Positions 42,515 through 52,771 are shown, counted from the first letter of the stretch. The stretch is DNA of 64,000 nucleotides from Hippopus hippopus (GCA_946811185.2 OX328097.1:4512242-4576241); one strand, 5' to 3'. Numbers and translations: made by a program. Notes: a model not told the origin generated them from the sequence alone.

Positions 42515-42569
42515 ACCAGAAGATTATACCATTGTGGAAGCACCAGTAGCTGAGGAAGAAATCAACAAG
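42515..42569 (+). CDS. CPSF2: CPSF2 internal exon E (end of interaction motif)
   Basis: This short 55-bp exon lies between acceptor attattacag and donor gtagga. With AA from exon D it yields KPEDYTIVEAPVAEEEINK and ends in phase 0. KPEDY completes the conserved KPEDF motif of CPSF2, and the Glu-rich tail matches the variable segment after it. The intron before it is only 545 bp, the smallest in the gene here. No next exon (expected to carry the TYIDFEGRSDGES-like block) was found in the remaining 21.4 kb. A TIR element starts about 17 bp after the donor. Confidence 0.88.
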
Positions 42570-42585
42570 GTAGGAATTGAACTTG

Positions 42586-42773
42586 GGCCTGTATTCACCA
42601 ACCATTCTTGGTTGCATTCTCTAGTCTTTTTCTAGATTTGGAAAGTAACACAGCTTCTGATTGGCTAAACCAAATGGTTTAGCCAATCAGAAGTTGTGTT
42701 ACTTTCAAATTTATAAAAGTTATTGAGAATATGACTTAGAAAGAAACTTTGAATGGTTGGTGAATACGTGGCC
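42586..42773. mobile_element. ATTCACCAACC TIR element, copy 1
   Basis: Outer inverted ends gtattcaccaaccattc and gaatggttggtgaatac, with a central perfect palindrome around gattggctaaaccaaatggt. About 180 bp, non-coding. It starts about 17 bp downstream of the exon E donor. Confidence 0.82.
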
Positions 42774-42855
42774 TGCTTCTGTCACTAAAGCTCCATTTTC
42801 ATTAAACCCCTACCCCCGCCCCAGCCCCAATACCCCAAAAAAAACAACAAATGAC

Positions 42856-42960
42856 GGGGGTATACTTGAATCAGCCTGTTTTGTCTGCCTGTTGGTCTGT
42901 TTGTCGAACTGTCTGTGTGTCTGCCCTCACATGGGTATATTAGACAGAATTCCTCCCTCA
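42856..42960 (+). mobile_element. HL-C fragment
   Basis: gacgggggtatacttgaatc and tctgtctgtgtgtctgccc; the left hairpin arm is replaced by an A/C-rich run. Confidence 0.6.
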
Positions 42961-42963
42961 GTG

Positions 42964-43178
42964 AATAACCCTGTACAAAACACCAAACGTTTTGACTCAG
43001 CAATATTTAAAACATTTGCAGACAGATTATGTGTAGCTCAACAGGGAATGTCTGTCTTTGATACAATAGAAAACATGTGGGAAAAAAAGAAAATGCATTT
43101 TCTTCTTTTCCCACACTGTTTTCAAAAGCCTTCATTTTCCGGGTCATTTAAACTTGGGAATGTGTGGTAAAGCGTTAA
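42964..43178 (-). mobile_element. TTAA-MITE copy 52
   Basis: aataaccctgtacaaaacacc to tgtgtggtaaagcgttaa; the palindrome centre is deleted (aaaatgcattttctt). Confidence 0.78.
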
Positions 43179-43179
43179 A

Positions 43180-43515
43180 ATGAATCACCTTGTCAATTTG
43201 TCAGTTACAGCATAAACATTTTTGGTCTTTGTTTAAGGAATTCGTTTACAAGTCTGACAAAACAAGATAAGCTAAAGATCAGAGTGTTGGATAGGAAGAA
43301 ATATTTTTATCATTAGGGTAGGATACTTTGATAGGAAGGTGCTTAGCAGTATTTAAGCGTTTTCTAATTGCTCTTTCAAGAGTCTGAGCCACATTGAAGA
43401 AATTTACATTAGCAGAATATTTTTTTTTCCTTTTAGCACAAAATGGTGCTTGGGACTCAAATAGATAAATTGAAGGAAAGTAAAGTATCTTTTTCAACCC
43501 TTTTCACACAATTTT
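43180..43515. other. Non-coding stretch
   Basis: Nothing was recognised. Confidence 0.45.
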
Positions 43516-43520
43516 TTTTT

Positions 43521-43974
43521 ATACCCTCCACCTACAAAGTAGAGAGGGGTATACTGGTTTTACCATGTCTGTCTGTCTGTCCGTCTGCCCATCCATCCAT
43601 TCCACAAGCTGTCAATGTGTAGACTTTTTCGTTTCCATGTTCTAACTCAAAAGCCATTTGGCCTAGGAGCCTGAAACTTTATACAAGTGTTGTTCGTGAC
43701 CCAACGAGGTGCCTTATTGTTTTTTTTGGATCACATTGGTCAAAGATCAAGGTCACAGTTGAACTTCGTTTGAAAATCTTTTTTGTGCTCTAACTCGATA
43801 GCTGTTTGATCTAGGACCCTGAAACTTTATATAAGTGTTACTCATGACCCAAGGAGGTGCCCTACTGATTTTGGGTCACATTTTTGTTTTGAAAATCATT
43901 TCCATTCACTGATTGTGCTGCTTCAGTGACAAGGTGCTGGTGGGGGGTATTTGTCAGCCTTGTGACAGTTCTAG
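43521..43974 (+). mobile_element. HL-D element copy 2
   Basis: Left ataccctccacc; right ggtggggggtat is its inverse complement but for one G-T-type change. (TGTC)n 43567-43590; two units 148 bp apart (tctaactc at 43641 and 43789). End tgtcagccttgtgacagttctag. Confidence 0.78.
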
Positions 43975-44166
43975 TTCACACAGGCTGACCTGGGTCAAAA
44001 CTTTCTGGTTTTGTTAAACTGCTGCATGTCCAAGAACCATTCTACCGCATTATTTAGTCGGTTGTTAGACAAAATGGATGTTATTGATCCATAGGTATTT
44101 GATGATTTTCTTGGTATCATGTATCACAAAGATGTATTAAATCCCCTCTTGCTAGAGTATGGCTCA
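43975..44166. mobile_element. GAGCCATG-MITE copy 5, left end replaced
   Basis: It begins at caggctgacctgggtc right after the HL-D end, and runs through ggttgttagacaaaatgg to agagtatggctca. Confidence 0.75.
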
Positions 44167-44169
44167 TTT

Positions 44170-44620
44170 ATTTTGCCTTCTAAGACTTGAAATTAACAAA
44201 AAAAAACACACACAGAATAGAATTTAGGCGTGCCCAGGAAAAGTTATCTCAATGTTTGAAAAATCTTTTCAAATCAACAGCTGAATGATTCTTATCAGTG
44301 GGCAAAGTAAACCCTTTGAGGTGTTTCCAAAACATTGGACATTCGATATATTACAAATAGGCAATAAATTTTAGAGCGATTTATTTGAAATAAACTGAAC
44401 GACATTTACTGCTCTGCTTCCCTGAGGAATCAATATTTTATGAATGAAATATTTCATTTCCAAACTTCCTGGATTGACGTTCAGTCATGCCTTTTGCAAT
44501 TTTTCATTTTCCATTCCTTTTGTTGGTTTAATTTGGAAAAGTTCTTGGTAATGGAGTGGCAGTTTGTGAAATTTTTATTTTTCAAAATCAGGTACTAAAT
44601 CCTGTACCAAACTATTGTAT
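44170..44620. other. Non-coding stretch
   Basis: Nothing was recognised. Confidence 0.45.
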
Positions 44621-44623
44621 GTT

Positions 44624-45173
44624 TTAACTGTTTACCAAACGACAAAATTTTCGACCTGTCCTAATTCAAAAGCCGAGCCCCGGTAGCTCAGTCGGTAGGG
44701 TGCAGGACATGAGAACAGGGGGTCGTGGGTTCGATCCCTGGCTTGGCTGATTTCTTTCCAGGGATTGATGATAGTCATTGAGACAGGATTCATTCCTCTC
44801 CCACCGCTTACCATTGTCTCGAGGATGGTTATGTGGGAAAGCAGCTAGTGGCTTGGAAAGAAAATTGTGCGGAGTACTGGTAAAAGAGAATCCAGGAAAG
44901 CATGGATAGGTGCACTGGCCGCCACAATATAACTGATATAATGTTGAAAACGGTGTTAAACACCATACAATTAATCAATCAATCCTAATTCAAAGCTGTT
45001 GTAGACAACAAATAAAATGGTTCAAAGGATGAAATTTGTCCATGAAAGGGCAGAAAACTTGGTGGTAAAAGGAGAAAATGCTGTTTACCAGCATTTTTTC
45101 CTTTCCCCACAATGTTTTCTGAAGGTTTCTTCCTCAGGGTCGTTAAAACTTGTGATTGTGTGGTAAAGGGTTG
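44624..45173 (-). mobile_element. TTAA-MITE copy 53, interrupted by SINE-3
   Basis: ttaactgtttaccaaacgac...gtcctaattcaaa, SINE, then tcctaattcaaagctgttgt...tgtggtaaagggtt. Removing the SINE and one TSD restores a continuous MITE. Confidence 0.9.
44671..44982 (+). mobile_element. SINE-3, complete copy with perfect 12-bp TSD
   Basis: The tRNA-like head has ggtagctcagtcggtagggt (A box) and gggttcgatccctgg (B box). The body has gggattgatgatagtcattg and gtgggaaagcagctagtggc; the end is gtgttaaacaccatacaatt plus (AATC)3. TSD tcctaattcaaa at 44659-44670 and 44983-44994. This is the best-kept SINE here and so probably the youngest. Confidence 0.93.
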
Positions 45174-45176
45174 CAT

Positions 45177-45393
45177 CATAACCAAATGACAAAATTTTAG
45201 ACCTGTCCAAATTGAAAACGTTTGCAGACAACAGAAATGTTACTCAATAACTGGAAGTTGTTTTTTGAAGGGTAGAAAACTTGGGAAAATAAGAAAATGC
45301 TGATTACTAGCATTTTTTATTTTCCCACAAAATTTTGAAAAGCTTTTTTTCCTCGGGGTTGTTTAAAGTTAGGACTGTTCAGTAAATGGTTTA
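45177..45393 (-). mobile_element. TTAA-MITE copy 54
   Basis: cataaccaaatgacaaaattt to gttcagtaaatggtttaa; it starts a few bases after copy 53. Confidence 0.75.
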
Positions 45394-45436
45394 AGAAAGA
45401 TGGCTGTTGAAACTTTATGGAAAAAGAAAAGTGCTG

Positions 45437-45515
45437 GTACATTAAAAACATTGTGGGAAAAAGAGAAAATGCTTGGTACAAGAATTGTCTGTTTTCCCAA
45501 ATTGTTTAAAGTAAC
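45437..45515 (-). mobile_element. TTAA-MITE fragment 55
   Basis: aaaaacattgtgggaaaaag and a decayed inverse arm; the ends are absent. Confidence 0.5.
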
Positions 45516-45619
45516 AATAAAGGCCAAATGTAAACAAAGCGGGTGTTTAAATGCATTTAAATTTATATCATACCATTTAAAAGTATTGAAATTATTGTGA
45601 AAATGATAATCTGTCGTTG

Positions 45620-47054
45620 TACGGTCGGTCCAAGTGTTAGTCGCTGACAGAGAAATTAATTTCAAAACTAGGTTAAAACCTGCCAGGTAGCTTTGTCTTT
45701 TGTTTACTTTTTGCCTGATTTTTATGCCCCCCTTCAACGAAGTGGGGGTATATTGCTTTGCTAATGTCGGTTGGTCGGTCCGTCCGTCCGTCCGTCGGTA
45801 GACCTTACCTTGTCCGGATGATAACTAGACACAGAATTGACCTAGGTTCGTCAAATTTGGCACAGACATGCGTCTCGGAGTTTAGATGATCCCTATGGAT
45901 TTTGAGGTCAATCGGTCAAAGGTCGAGGTCACAGTGACCGTCAACATACGGATATATAGACCAAACCTTGTCTGGATGATAACTAGACACAGAATTGACC
46001 TAGGTTCGTCAAATTTGGCACAGACATGCGTCTCGGAGTGTAGATGATCCCTATTGATTTTGAGGTCAATCGGTCAAAGGTCAAGGTCACAGTGACCGTC
46101 AACATGTTGATATATAGACCAAACCATGTCCGGATGATAACTAGACACAGAATTGACCTAGGTTCGTCAAACTTTGCACAGACATGCGTCTTGGAGTGTA
46201 GATGATCTGTATTGATTTTGAGGTCAATCGGTCAAAGGTCAAGGTCACAGTGACCGTCAACATGTTGATATATAGACCAAACCTTGTCCGGATGATAACT
46301 AGACACAGAATTGATCTAGGTTCGTCAAATTTGGCACAGACATTCGTCTCGGAATGCAGATGATCCCTATCGATTTTGAGGTCAATCGGTCAAAGGTCAA
46401 GGTCACAGTGGCCTTCAACTTAATGATATTTAGACCTAACCTTGTCCAGATGATAACTAGACACAGAATTGACCTAGGTCCTTCAAATTCTGTACAGATA
46501 TTCATCTTGGAGTGTAGATGATCCCTATCGATTTTAAGGTTAATCCATGAAAGGTCAAGGTCACAGTGACCACCAGATGATTCAGGGCCCGCGCTGCCGT
46601 TCGCCACTAAAGCCATTTGCTCAAAAAAAATTAAAGTGTCTCAAAAATCATCATGTGGCTCAACTTGTGGCTCCAACATTTTATTCGCGTATTACCGGGG
46701 ACATAGTAAGCATCGAAGTTGACTGGGAAAAAGCGGAAGTCGAACGTGCATGCCGGAAAGAAAATTGATAACCCAGTCTGTGTATTGGCGACTGTTTACA
46801 ATCTTGTATGTATACACACGGCGGTGTGTATAATTATGCGAACTGTTGACAGATTATCATGTTTAACAATTGAAGTGGGCCATAAATCAAAAAGATGACA
46901 TCGATATTTCCCAATCAATTCTTTTGATATCAGTTTATGAACTGTGCCACTTCCTGTATCAATGTGGCAGTAGGGGGGCATGACTGTTTTACAAACAGAC
47001 ATCTTGTAAAATTCAGTTTTTTCTGCCAGCGACTAACATTATGGCCCGACCATA
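45620..47054. mobile_element. 1.4-kb TIR element with TA flanks
   Basis: Left TA-cggtcggtccaagtgttagt-cgctgacag is the imperfect inverse of right ctgccagcgactaacattat-ggcccgacca-TA. TIRs are about 30 bp and the TA flank suggests a Tc1/mariner-like target. A lone copy of the right TIR is at 47548-47566. An HL-E minisatellite fills the left two thirds. Two small open frames in the right third (46547-46768 plus, 46796-47002 minus) match no transposase I know. Confidence 0.6.
45724..46575 (+). repeat. HL-E left end and 158-bp minisatellite
   Basis: The hairpin atgccccccttcaacgaagt/gggggtat is followed by (GTCC)n. The units carry tgtccggatgataactagac at 45811, 45969, 46127, 46285 and 46443, exactly 158 bp apart. 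Each also has ttcgtcaaatttggcacaga and tcaaaggtcaaggtcacagt. No HL right end was identified. Confidence 0.9.
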
Positions 47055-47059
47055 GCTTT

Positions 47060-47540
47060 GTAAAATTTTATTAGTCTTTGATAACTATTCATTGATCCAG
47101 ATTCGGTGAACTAAATAGACCATTTGTATGACACTTTCCCCTCATACTCTATTTAACACAATGAAGAAAAAAAAAAAATTAAGAGCACTGTGGAGGGGAG
47201 TGAAATTGCTCGCAAAGATTGATTTCACATTTTCCCACAGTGTTCTTCCATAAAATCAATAATTTATGATCATATTGCAACTAGTTTGTTTAAACACATA
47301 ACTTTATCTGGATCTCTGAATAGTACATGTTTTTTGATTAACTCTTTTTCTGCAATTTGTCACCTTTGTGAACAGTGAATTCCAAAATGAATCTACTTTC
47401 GAATCTTAGTCTGCACTGTTCGCAGGGGTCACAAATGTTATTGGATGTAAATAACGATTGTTGTAAGGATAGAGGGAGGATGGCCACGACCTCCCCTATC
47501 CAATATACGTGGCTAATAAAGTTTACAAAAAAAAAATGAA
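47060..47540. other. Mostly unassigned; hairpin variant at 47368-47430
   Basis: gtgaacagtgaattccaaaa and tcttagtctgcactgttcgc look like a diverged CAGTGTAGATC hairpin. The rest is featureless. Confidence 0.45.
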
Positions 47541-47664
47541 AAAAAAAACATTATGGCCCGACCACATGATAACAGACTCCATCTCCACAATATTTTCCTT
47601 ACTTTCAAATGGCATGATTTAAATTTAAATGTATTATGGCACTTGCTTTGATATTTTGGCCTTT

Positions 47665-47729
47665 ACTGGGCCTTTAAAGGTCTTCTTCCTTAGGGTCATG
47701 AAAACTCAGGATTATGTAGTAAAGAGTTA
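47665..47729 (-). mobile_element. TTAA-MITE fragment 56, right end
   Basis: gtcttcttccttagggtcat and tatgtagtaaagagttaa. Confidence 0.65.
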
Positions 47730-47892
47730 AACTTTTACTGACTTTAATGCACTGATAGACAATTCATTGCAAACAGCAATTTTTCATAAAATTTGGTTTC
47801 TGATAAAGCCCTTCTACAAATTTTGTTGTTAAATTACCACTTTTCTAGGGCATTAACCCCTCAGCTACTAAGCGCGACTCACTGACCTTTTG

Positions 47893-47958
47893 CGGACAGT
47901 GTAGATCAAGATCAGACTGCACAGAACATGCAGTCTGATCTTGGATCTACTCTGTCCG
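47893..47958. repeat. CAGTGTAGATC hairpin element, copy 11
   Basis: cggacagtgtagatcaagat pairs with gatcttggatctactctgtccg; inner cagactgcac/catgcagtctg. One of the best-paired copies. Confidence 0.8.
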
Positions 47959-48097
47959 AGAAGGAGATATAATTCCCAAAACATATTTTTGAAATAGCAG
48001 TATTAGGGTTTTTTACTTCCAAACTGAAAATTTCATTTTAGTTACTTAGCAGGATATGGGTTAGTGTTATCATCTATAAAATGTTTACTTCATGCTT

Positions 48098-48315
48098 TTA
48101 AGTCTTTACCACACAACAAAATTTTAGACTCGGCCAAATTGAAAGCACCTGCAGACAACAATTTTAATGAAAATCAAATTTTGATTTCTGTCTTTGATAG
48201 GGTAGAAAACATTGTTGGAAAAGGTTACCAGCATTTTTTTCCTTTTCCAACATTGTTTTCAAAAGGCTTTTTTCTCAGGGTTGTTAAAACTTGGCATTGT
48301 TTGGTAAAGGGTTAA
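48098..48315 (-). mobile_element. TTAA-MITE copy 57
   Basis: ttaagtctttaccacacaac to gtttggtaaagggttaa. The palindrome lost about 14 bp of its left arm (aaaaggttaccagc). Confidence 0.8.
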
Positions 48316-48577
48316 TAGTAAAAAAAACTGTCTCTGATCTAGAATTTCAAACACACTGGAAATATCCAATAAAAAAAGCCAACCATTTTATTTCAGATCT
48401 TTCTTTTGTTTTTTTTTTTCTTCTCTGAAGGGACTCTGAATGTAAATGAATGGTCTTGAATTATACAAAAAGCCATAAATTTCAAGTTAGGGAGCCTCTG
48501 TGATTCTTAAAAAATGATACCCATAAAGGAAACAGAATGGTTGAATTGCTTTTATTATCCACTTTTGCCCTGGGTTA

Positions 48578-48799
48578 TTAAGTCTTAACCGAATGAAAAA
48601 TTTAGGACTTTTCCAAACGAAAAGTATTTGCACGCACAATTGTGGTTAAAATGTGGGAAATGTCTTTGAAAGAATTGAAAGCATTGTTGGAAAACAAAAA
48701 AATATTGGCTACCTGCATTTTCTCTTTTTCCGACAGTGTTTTCCAAAGCCTTCATCCTCGCAGTTGTTACAATATGGGATTATTTAGTAAAAGGATAAA
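48578..48799 (-). mobile_element. TTAA-MITE copy 58, old
   Basis: taagtcttaaccgaatgaaa to tatttagtaaaaggataa; many changes. Confidence 0.65.
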
Positions 48800-48898
48800 G
48801 GGAGATATTTTCTCACAAAGTCCAAGAATAAAACAAGATACAGTCAAGAGATTTCAACATTTAGCAACAAAATCCACCAATTAAATCCAAATGATTTT

Positions 48899-48962
48899 TA
48901 GCTCAACAGACCAAAGCCATGTAACCATAATGTCATGGCCTTGTGTTTTTGTCTCATTCATT
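48899..48962 (+). mobile_element. HL-B left-end fragment
   Basis: agctcaacagaccaaagcca and gtcatggccttgtg; it breaks off before any GTCC run. Confidence 0.55.
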
Positions 48963-48966
48963 TTTG

Positions 48967-49261
48967 CATGCTCTTTAGCTGGGCATTTTTCAAAGAAAAT
49001 GATGAGTAATTGTCGTAGCCCTGGTGTTGTCGTCGGCATCATCGTGCAAGAACGTTGACATTTTGTAATATCTGTTATTACTGAAGATATTTACTTCAAA
49101 CTTGGACAAGCTGTTAACTATTAAAAGCGGAAGTCATACTACAGGGGCAGGTAACCATCAAAGTATTTTTTGCACATTTATGCCCCTGTTTTTGACTTGG
49201 AACTTTCACTGAAAATCATGAACTTGCAGCTGAGCATTGGCACCCACATGAGGTGCTCTTG
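48967..49261 (+). mobile_element. HL-F element copy 4, single unit
   Basis: tgctctttagctgggcattt, ggtgttgtcgtcggcatcat, gacattttgtaatatctgtt and gatatttacttcaaacttgg. The right end is cagctgagcattggcaccca-catgaggtgctcttg, whose gcacc/ggtgc stem precedes tcttg. Confidence 0.65.
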
Positions 49262-49289
49262 TGTTAACATGTGAGATCACAGCGAAACT

Positions 49290-49560
49290 ACCTTACCAGT
49301 TATAATTATATTGAGCAAAATTTCACAGAAATGTCCCTGCCCTGGTATTCTTTAGAATTTCTTGGAAAAAAAAATCATTTTGATGAAGACCTCTGATTGC
49401 CATGGCAATGAGAGTAAGAAAAGTATCCAATTGAAAAAATTTCCCAAGTTAAAAGTTGCTGTAGTTCATCAAAAGTATTGGATTGACTTCTTGCAGATTT
49501 ATCAGTTGGATCTTAAATTTGCAAAAACAAACTGGTTGCCATGGGTAAGGTTTATTTCCA
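49290..49560 (+). repeat. HL-B internal fragment
   Basis: aaatttcacagaaatgtccc, ttctttagaatttcttgg and gattgccatggcaatgaga match HL-B units. The small open frame here is not a gene. Confidence 0.6.
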
Positions 49561-49705
49561 TGTGACTTATTGTGCAATATTTGTAAATCTTCTAGAGAAA
49601 AAATAACTGTCATAATTATTTGATATTTGTAATGGACTGTCCTTTTCTAGACATCTTTCAGAAAATCTTCTTGTCAAGACCAGTATATGTAATAGTATAT
49701 CCAGG

Positions 49706-49890
49706 TTTATATTCACTAATCATTCTTAAGAACTTTCTTGGTCTTAATCTCAAGAATTTTCTAAATTTGAAGGTAACACAACTTTTGAATGGCTAAACCT
49801 AAAAGTTTAGCTTATCAGAAGTTGTGTTACTTTCTAAATCTAGAATTAGACTTAGAATAGTATAAAGAATGGTTGATGTATTCGGACGGA
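49706..49890. mobile_element. ATTCACCAACC TIR element, copy 2
   Basis: atattcactaatcattcttaag and aagaatggttgatgtattcg ends; core gaatggctaaacctaaaagt-ttagcttatcagaagttgtg. Confidence 0.75.
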
Positions 49891-49928
49891 CCTAGAATTA
49901 ATTAATATAAGTACAGTATGAATGGTCC

Positions 49929-50412
49929 TTAACCCTTTGCTGCAGTGCCAACTTTTAATGATGCTGGGAAAGAAGCCTATTGAAAATATGGTGGGAAAAG
50001 GAGAAAATGCTGGTAACCAGCATTTTCTCCCTTACCCACAATGTTTTTTACCCTATCAAAGAAAAATTGCACCGATCAAAGGAAATGCCGGTTAATGGAG
50101 AAAAAGGTTAAGAATTTCCAGGACGTCTTTTTTGCAGTGAGTCTACAGAGGTTAATTAATTTGTATAGATGAAATGAAAATAGGCCAGCACAGGAGTTCA
50201 ATACTCTATTATGTTTTAGATCATTTTCTCAATCAGTGAATGGCAGAATGACCTTTTCACCACAGATCTGTATCCATGTGATATCACGTTATGCATGTAA
50301 TTACTTTTTTTAGGGATTATTATAAACACCACCCCCCCCCCCCATCTATGAAGTAGGTCTGTCTTTCTTTCAATTTGGTCTAGCCCAAAATATTGTCGTT
50401 TGGTAAAGAGTT
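49929..50412 (+). mobile_element. TTAA-MITE copy 59, interrupted by about 290 bp
   Basis: ttaaccctttgctgcagtgc to atcaaagaaaaattgca, then unrelated sequence with a C run (50329-50344). The right end ctttcaatttggtctagccc...tttggtaaagagttt resumes at about 50365. Confidence 0.72.
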
Positions 50413-50414
50413 TT

Positions 50415-50745
50415 ATTATATACCTGTAAGTTTTCCGGGTTAGATACATGCGTCACACACAGATAAAATCACACATGACGGAAAAAAAATCCGTATCTAC
50501 ACTCAGTGGAATACGGTTCCAAATATGGTATGATGACATCATAATGACATAATTCACGGGCGGTATACGTATGTATTCATTTGCAAGTTCATTGGTCAAA
50601 ATTTTACGCTGTAATATTTATCCCCATTCATAAAAATGAAGTTACTGGCTACTACACCATTATTTGTTTTATTTTGCTTACCGTTTTCAAATGAAATGTC
50701 AATAATTTGCAATATTTTGTCGTTGAAAAGGTTTAGGTATATAAT
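50415..50745. other. Unassigned non-coding stretch
   Basis: Composition differs slightly (acacatgacgg, tccgtatctaca); no feature was recognised. Confidence 0.4.
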
Positions 50746-50749
50746 AAAA

Positions 50750-50913
50750 GGAATATTATGCTATAGTGACTTTCCTGGTGCTTGTTTTTACTTCTCGCTG
50801 CATAAGATAATTTTGGCAACTTGCTCGACCTTCGGTCTTGCGTGATACCAAATTTTCTCACACTGCTTGAAGTGAATACAAGCACCAGGAAAATTATTAC
50901 AGCATAATATTCC
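50750..50913. mobile_element. TIR element of 164 bp
   Basis: ggaatattatgctatagtga-ctttcctggtgcttg is inverted as caagcaccaggaaaa-ttattacagcataatattcc. A second, half copy is at 10575-10703. It has no coding capacity. Confidence 0.8.
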
Positions 50914-50920
50914 ATATAAA

Positions 50921-51016
50921 CTCCCTTTGCCAGAGCATGGCTCATATTTATATTCTCTCATCTCAAGGGTACAAATGGTTCGGATGAGTGATCTAGGGCC
51001 ATCGTGGCTCTCTTGT
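50921..51016. mobile_element. GAGCCATG-MITE end followed by HL-A right end
   Basis: ctccctttgccagagcatgg-ctca, then cggatgagtgatctagggcc-atcgtggctctcttg, an HL-A type right hairpin without a visible body. Confidence 0.55.
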
Positions 51017-51083
51017 TAGATATACCGGCATCTTGGACAAGTGACTCAAAGGAAAAATTTGTGTTACATCATAAGAAAAACAG

Positions 51084-51335
51084 GAGCCTTCGTCTGTGAA
51101 AAGGGGGTTTAAATTGCACCTGCAAAAAGTTTTGAGCCATGTCAGCCTGCGCAGTTTGATATATCAAATATAATCCGTAGGTGGATACTTTTTGTCTGCA
51201 TGTCAAAGGACCATTCTACCTCATGATTCAGTCAGTTGTTGGACAAAATGGATTCTATGGATCCATAATTATGTGGTAACTTGCTTGGTTTGATGCTTCA
51301 CAGAGATGCACTAAACTGCCTTTAGCCAGAGCACC
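51084..51335. mobile_element. GAGCCATG-MITE copy 7
   Basis: gagccttcgtctgtgaaaag, gtcagcctgcgcagtttga, cagttgttggacaaaatgga and gccagagcacc. The inner hairpin's right arm has decayed. Confidence 0.75.
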
Positions 51336-51591
51336 ACTGGTTTAAGAGTAAGTTATCCTAACAAGCTATTGCCTCCGTTTTTTTTTTCTGTAATTTTTTT
51401 TCGAAAGCTGTCATCTGGGTGGGTGTAACAAATAAGTTATTTGTATTTGCATGATAATTGGCTAATTACACTTGCAGTAACATGCAGAAAGAATTCTGCT
51501 GTGACAGATCTATAGGAATATGTTTTTATGGAAATATAGTCTTCCCACAGAATTTTCTCATTTATATTGATAAGTAGATTATTAACCCCTT

Positions 51592-51799
51592 ATCGCACAA
51601 TCCAGAATTTTAGCTACCCCCAAGGATGAAGACCATAGAAAAGAGAGGGAAAGAGGAAAATGCTGGTAAACAGCATTTTCTCCTTTTCCCACAATGTTTT
51701 CTACCCTTTTAAAGACAAATTTGCGCAATATGCCATTTGTCATCTGTAAATGCTTTCATTTTGGGCCAGTTTAAATTTTTGTTGTCTGGTAAAGTGTTG
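51592..51799 (+). mobile_element. TTAA-MITE copy 60
   Basis: ttaaccccttatcgcacaat to gttgtctggtaaagtgttga; the left hairpin arm is partly lost. Confidence 0.78.
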
Positions 51800-51849
51800 A
51801 TGTCACAGTATTCAATTATGTGTTACCCAAACTGTATTAAGTTTATTAT

Positions 51850-52455
51850 CATTTTTTATTTCATGCTTCCCGGTAGGATATCGAGAAATAACAGTGAAAA
51901 TATTTTTCGATATTACACGGGTACGCCCAGTGAAAATACCGATTTTTATATTCTAGTTACCTAGGTAAATTGCGCGCGACTCACAACCAGATGGAAATAT
52001 GACGTCATTTACCTTACATTTCTCGCGCTTGACGTAATATTATAATGCGTTGCTATGCGCGAGGGGTACGCCACAGGGAATAATTGAAAAGAACTGTACT
52101 GGATTTTGATAAAGCTCCTCCAAGAAAGGGTTAAAAGCATGAAATAAATAGAATATTTGTTTTTTTCGGTGAAAGATTGAAATTTATTTCATCGAGTGAA
52201 CACCATCGGTAATATTTTCACGAGTGGCACAGCCACTCAACAACAAATTAGTACGATTATTGACTTTTAATTCAAAAATGCTCAACAAAATAAAATAATG
52301 GATTAGTTGGTAGAACCGGCAACTTCATTTTTATGAATGGCAGATGAATATTATAGCCTTATGTTTTGATAAATTATAAATCAATGTGTATGTGTATTCC
52401 GTGCACAAATATGCCATCATATTTGGGACCGTATTTGACACTGTTTACATACAGA
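51850..52455. other. Unassigned GC-richer stretch
   Basis: Several gcgcg-type words (attgcgcgcgactcac, atgcgcgagggg) are unlike the surroundings. It is possibly part of an unrecognised repeat; no coding was seen. Confidence 0.4.
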
Positions 52456-52460
52456 TTTTT

Positions 52461-52771
52461 ATACCCCCGCAAAACGAATGTTTTCGGGGGTATACTGGAA
52501 TCAGCCTGTCTGTCTGTTCGTCCGTGTGTCCGTCTGTGTACAAAATACTAGTAATTTTGTGTCGCGAACTCCTCCTACAGTTTTGCTGCTGTTGTATTGA
52601 AAGCTTGTTGATACATTGATCGTATAATGAAGTTGTGCAAGACGCAGTTTTCAATCATCTACCCCTATCATTCAAGGGTAATCTCCCCTTGAACTTAGAA
52701 AATTTGTTAAATTGCCTGTTTCTGTCAAAGCACTGGCGGAGGTATTAAGTCACATTCAGTGACGGCTCTAG
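52461..52771 (+). mobile_element. HL-C element copy 2
   Basis: Left atacccccgcaaaacgaatg/ttttcgggggtat; gtctgttcgtccgtgtgtcc; right gcggaggtatt; hairpin gtcacattcagtgac; end ggctctag then T. It is longer than copy 1 by an internal segment. Confidence 0.8.

Noticed and set aside
44676..44750. Possible tRNA gene (A and B boxes, ggttcgatccc)
   Set aside because: No acceptor-stem pairing, and it is fused to a SINE body with an AATC tail and TSD; it is a SINE head.
49362..49565. 67-codon plus-strand frame
   Set aside because: Lies in an HL-B internal fragment.
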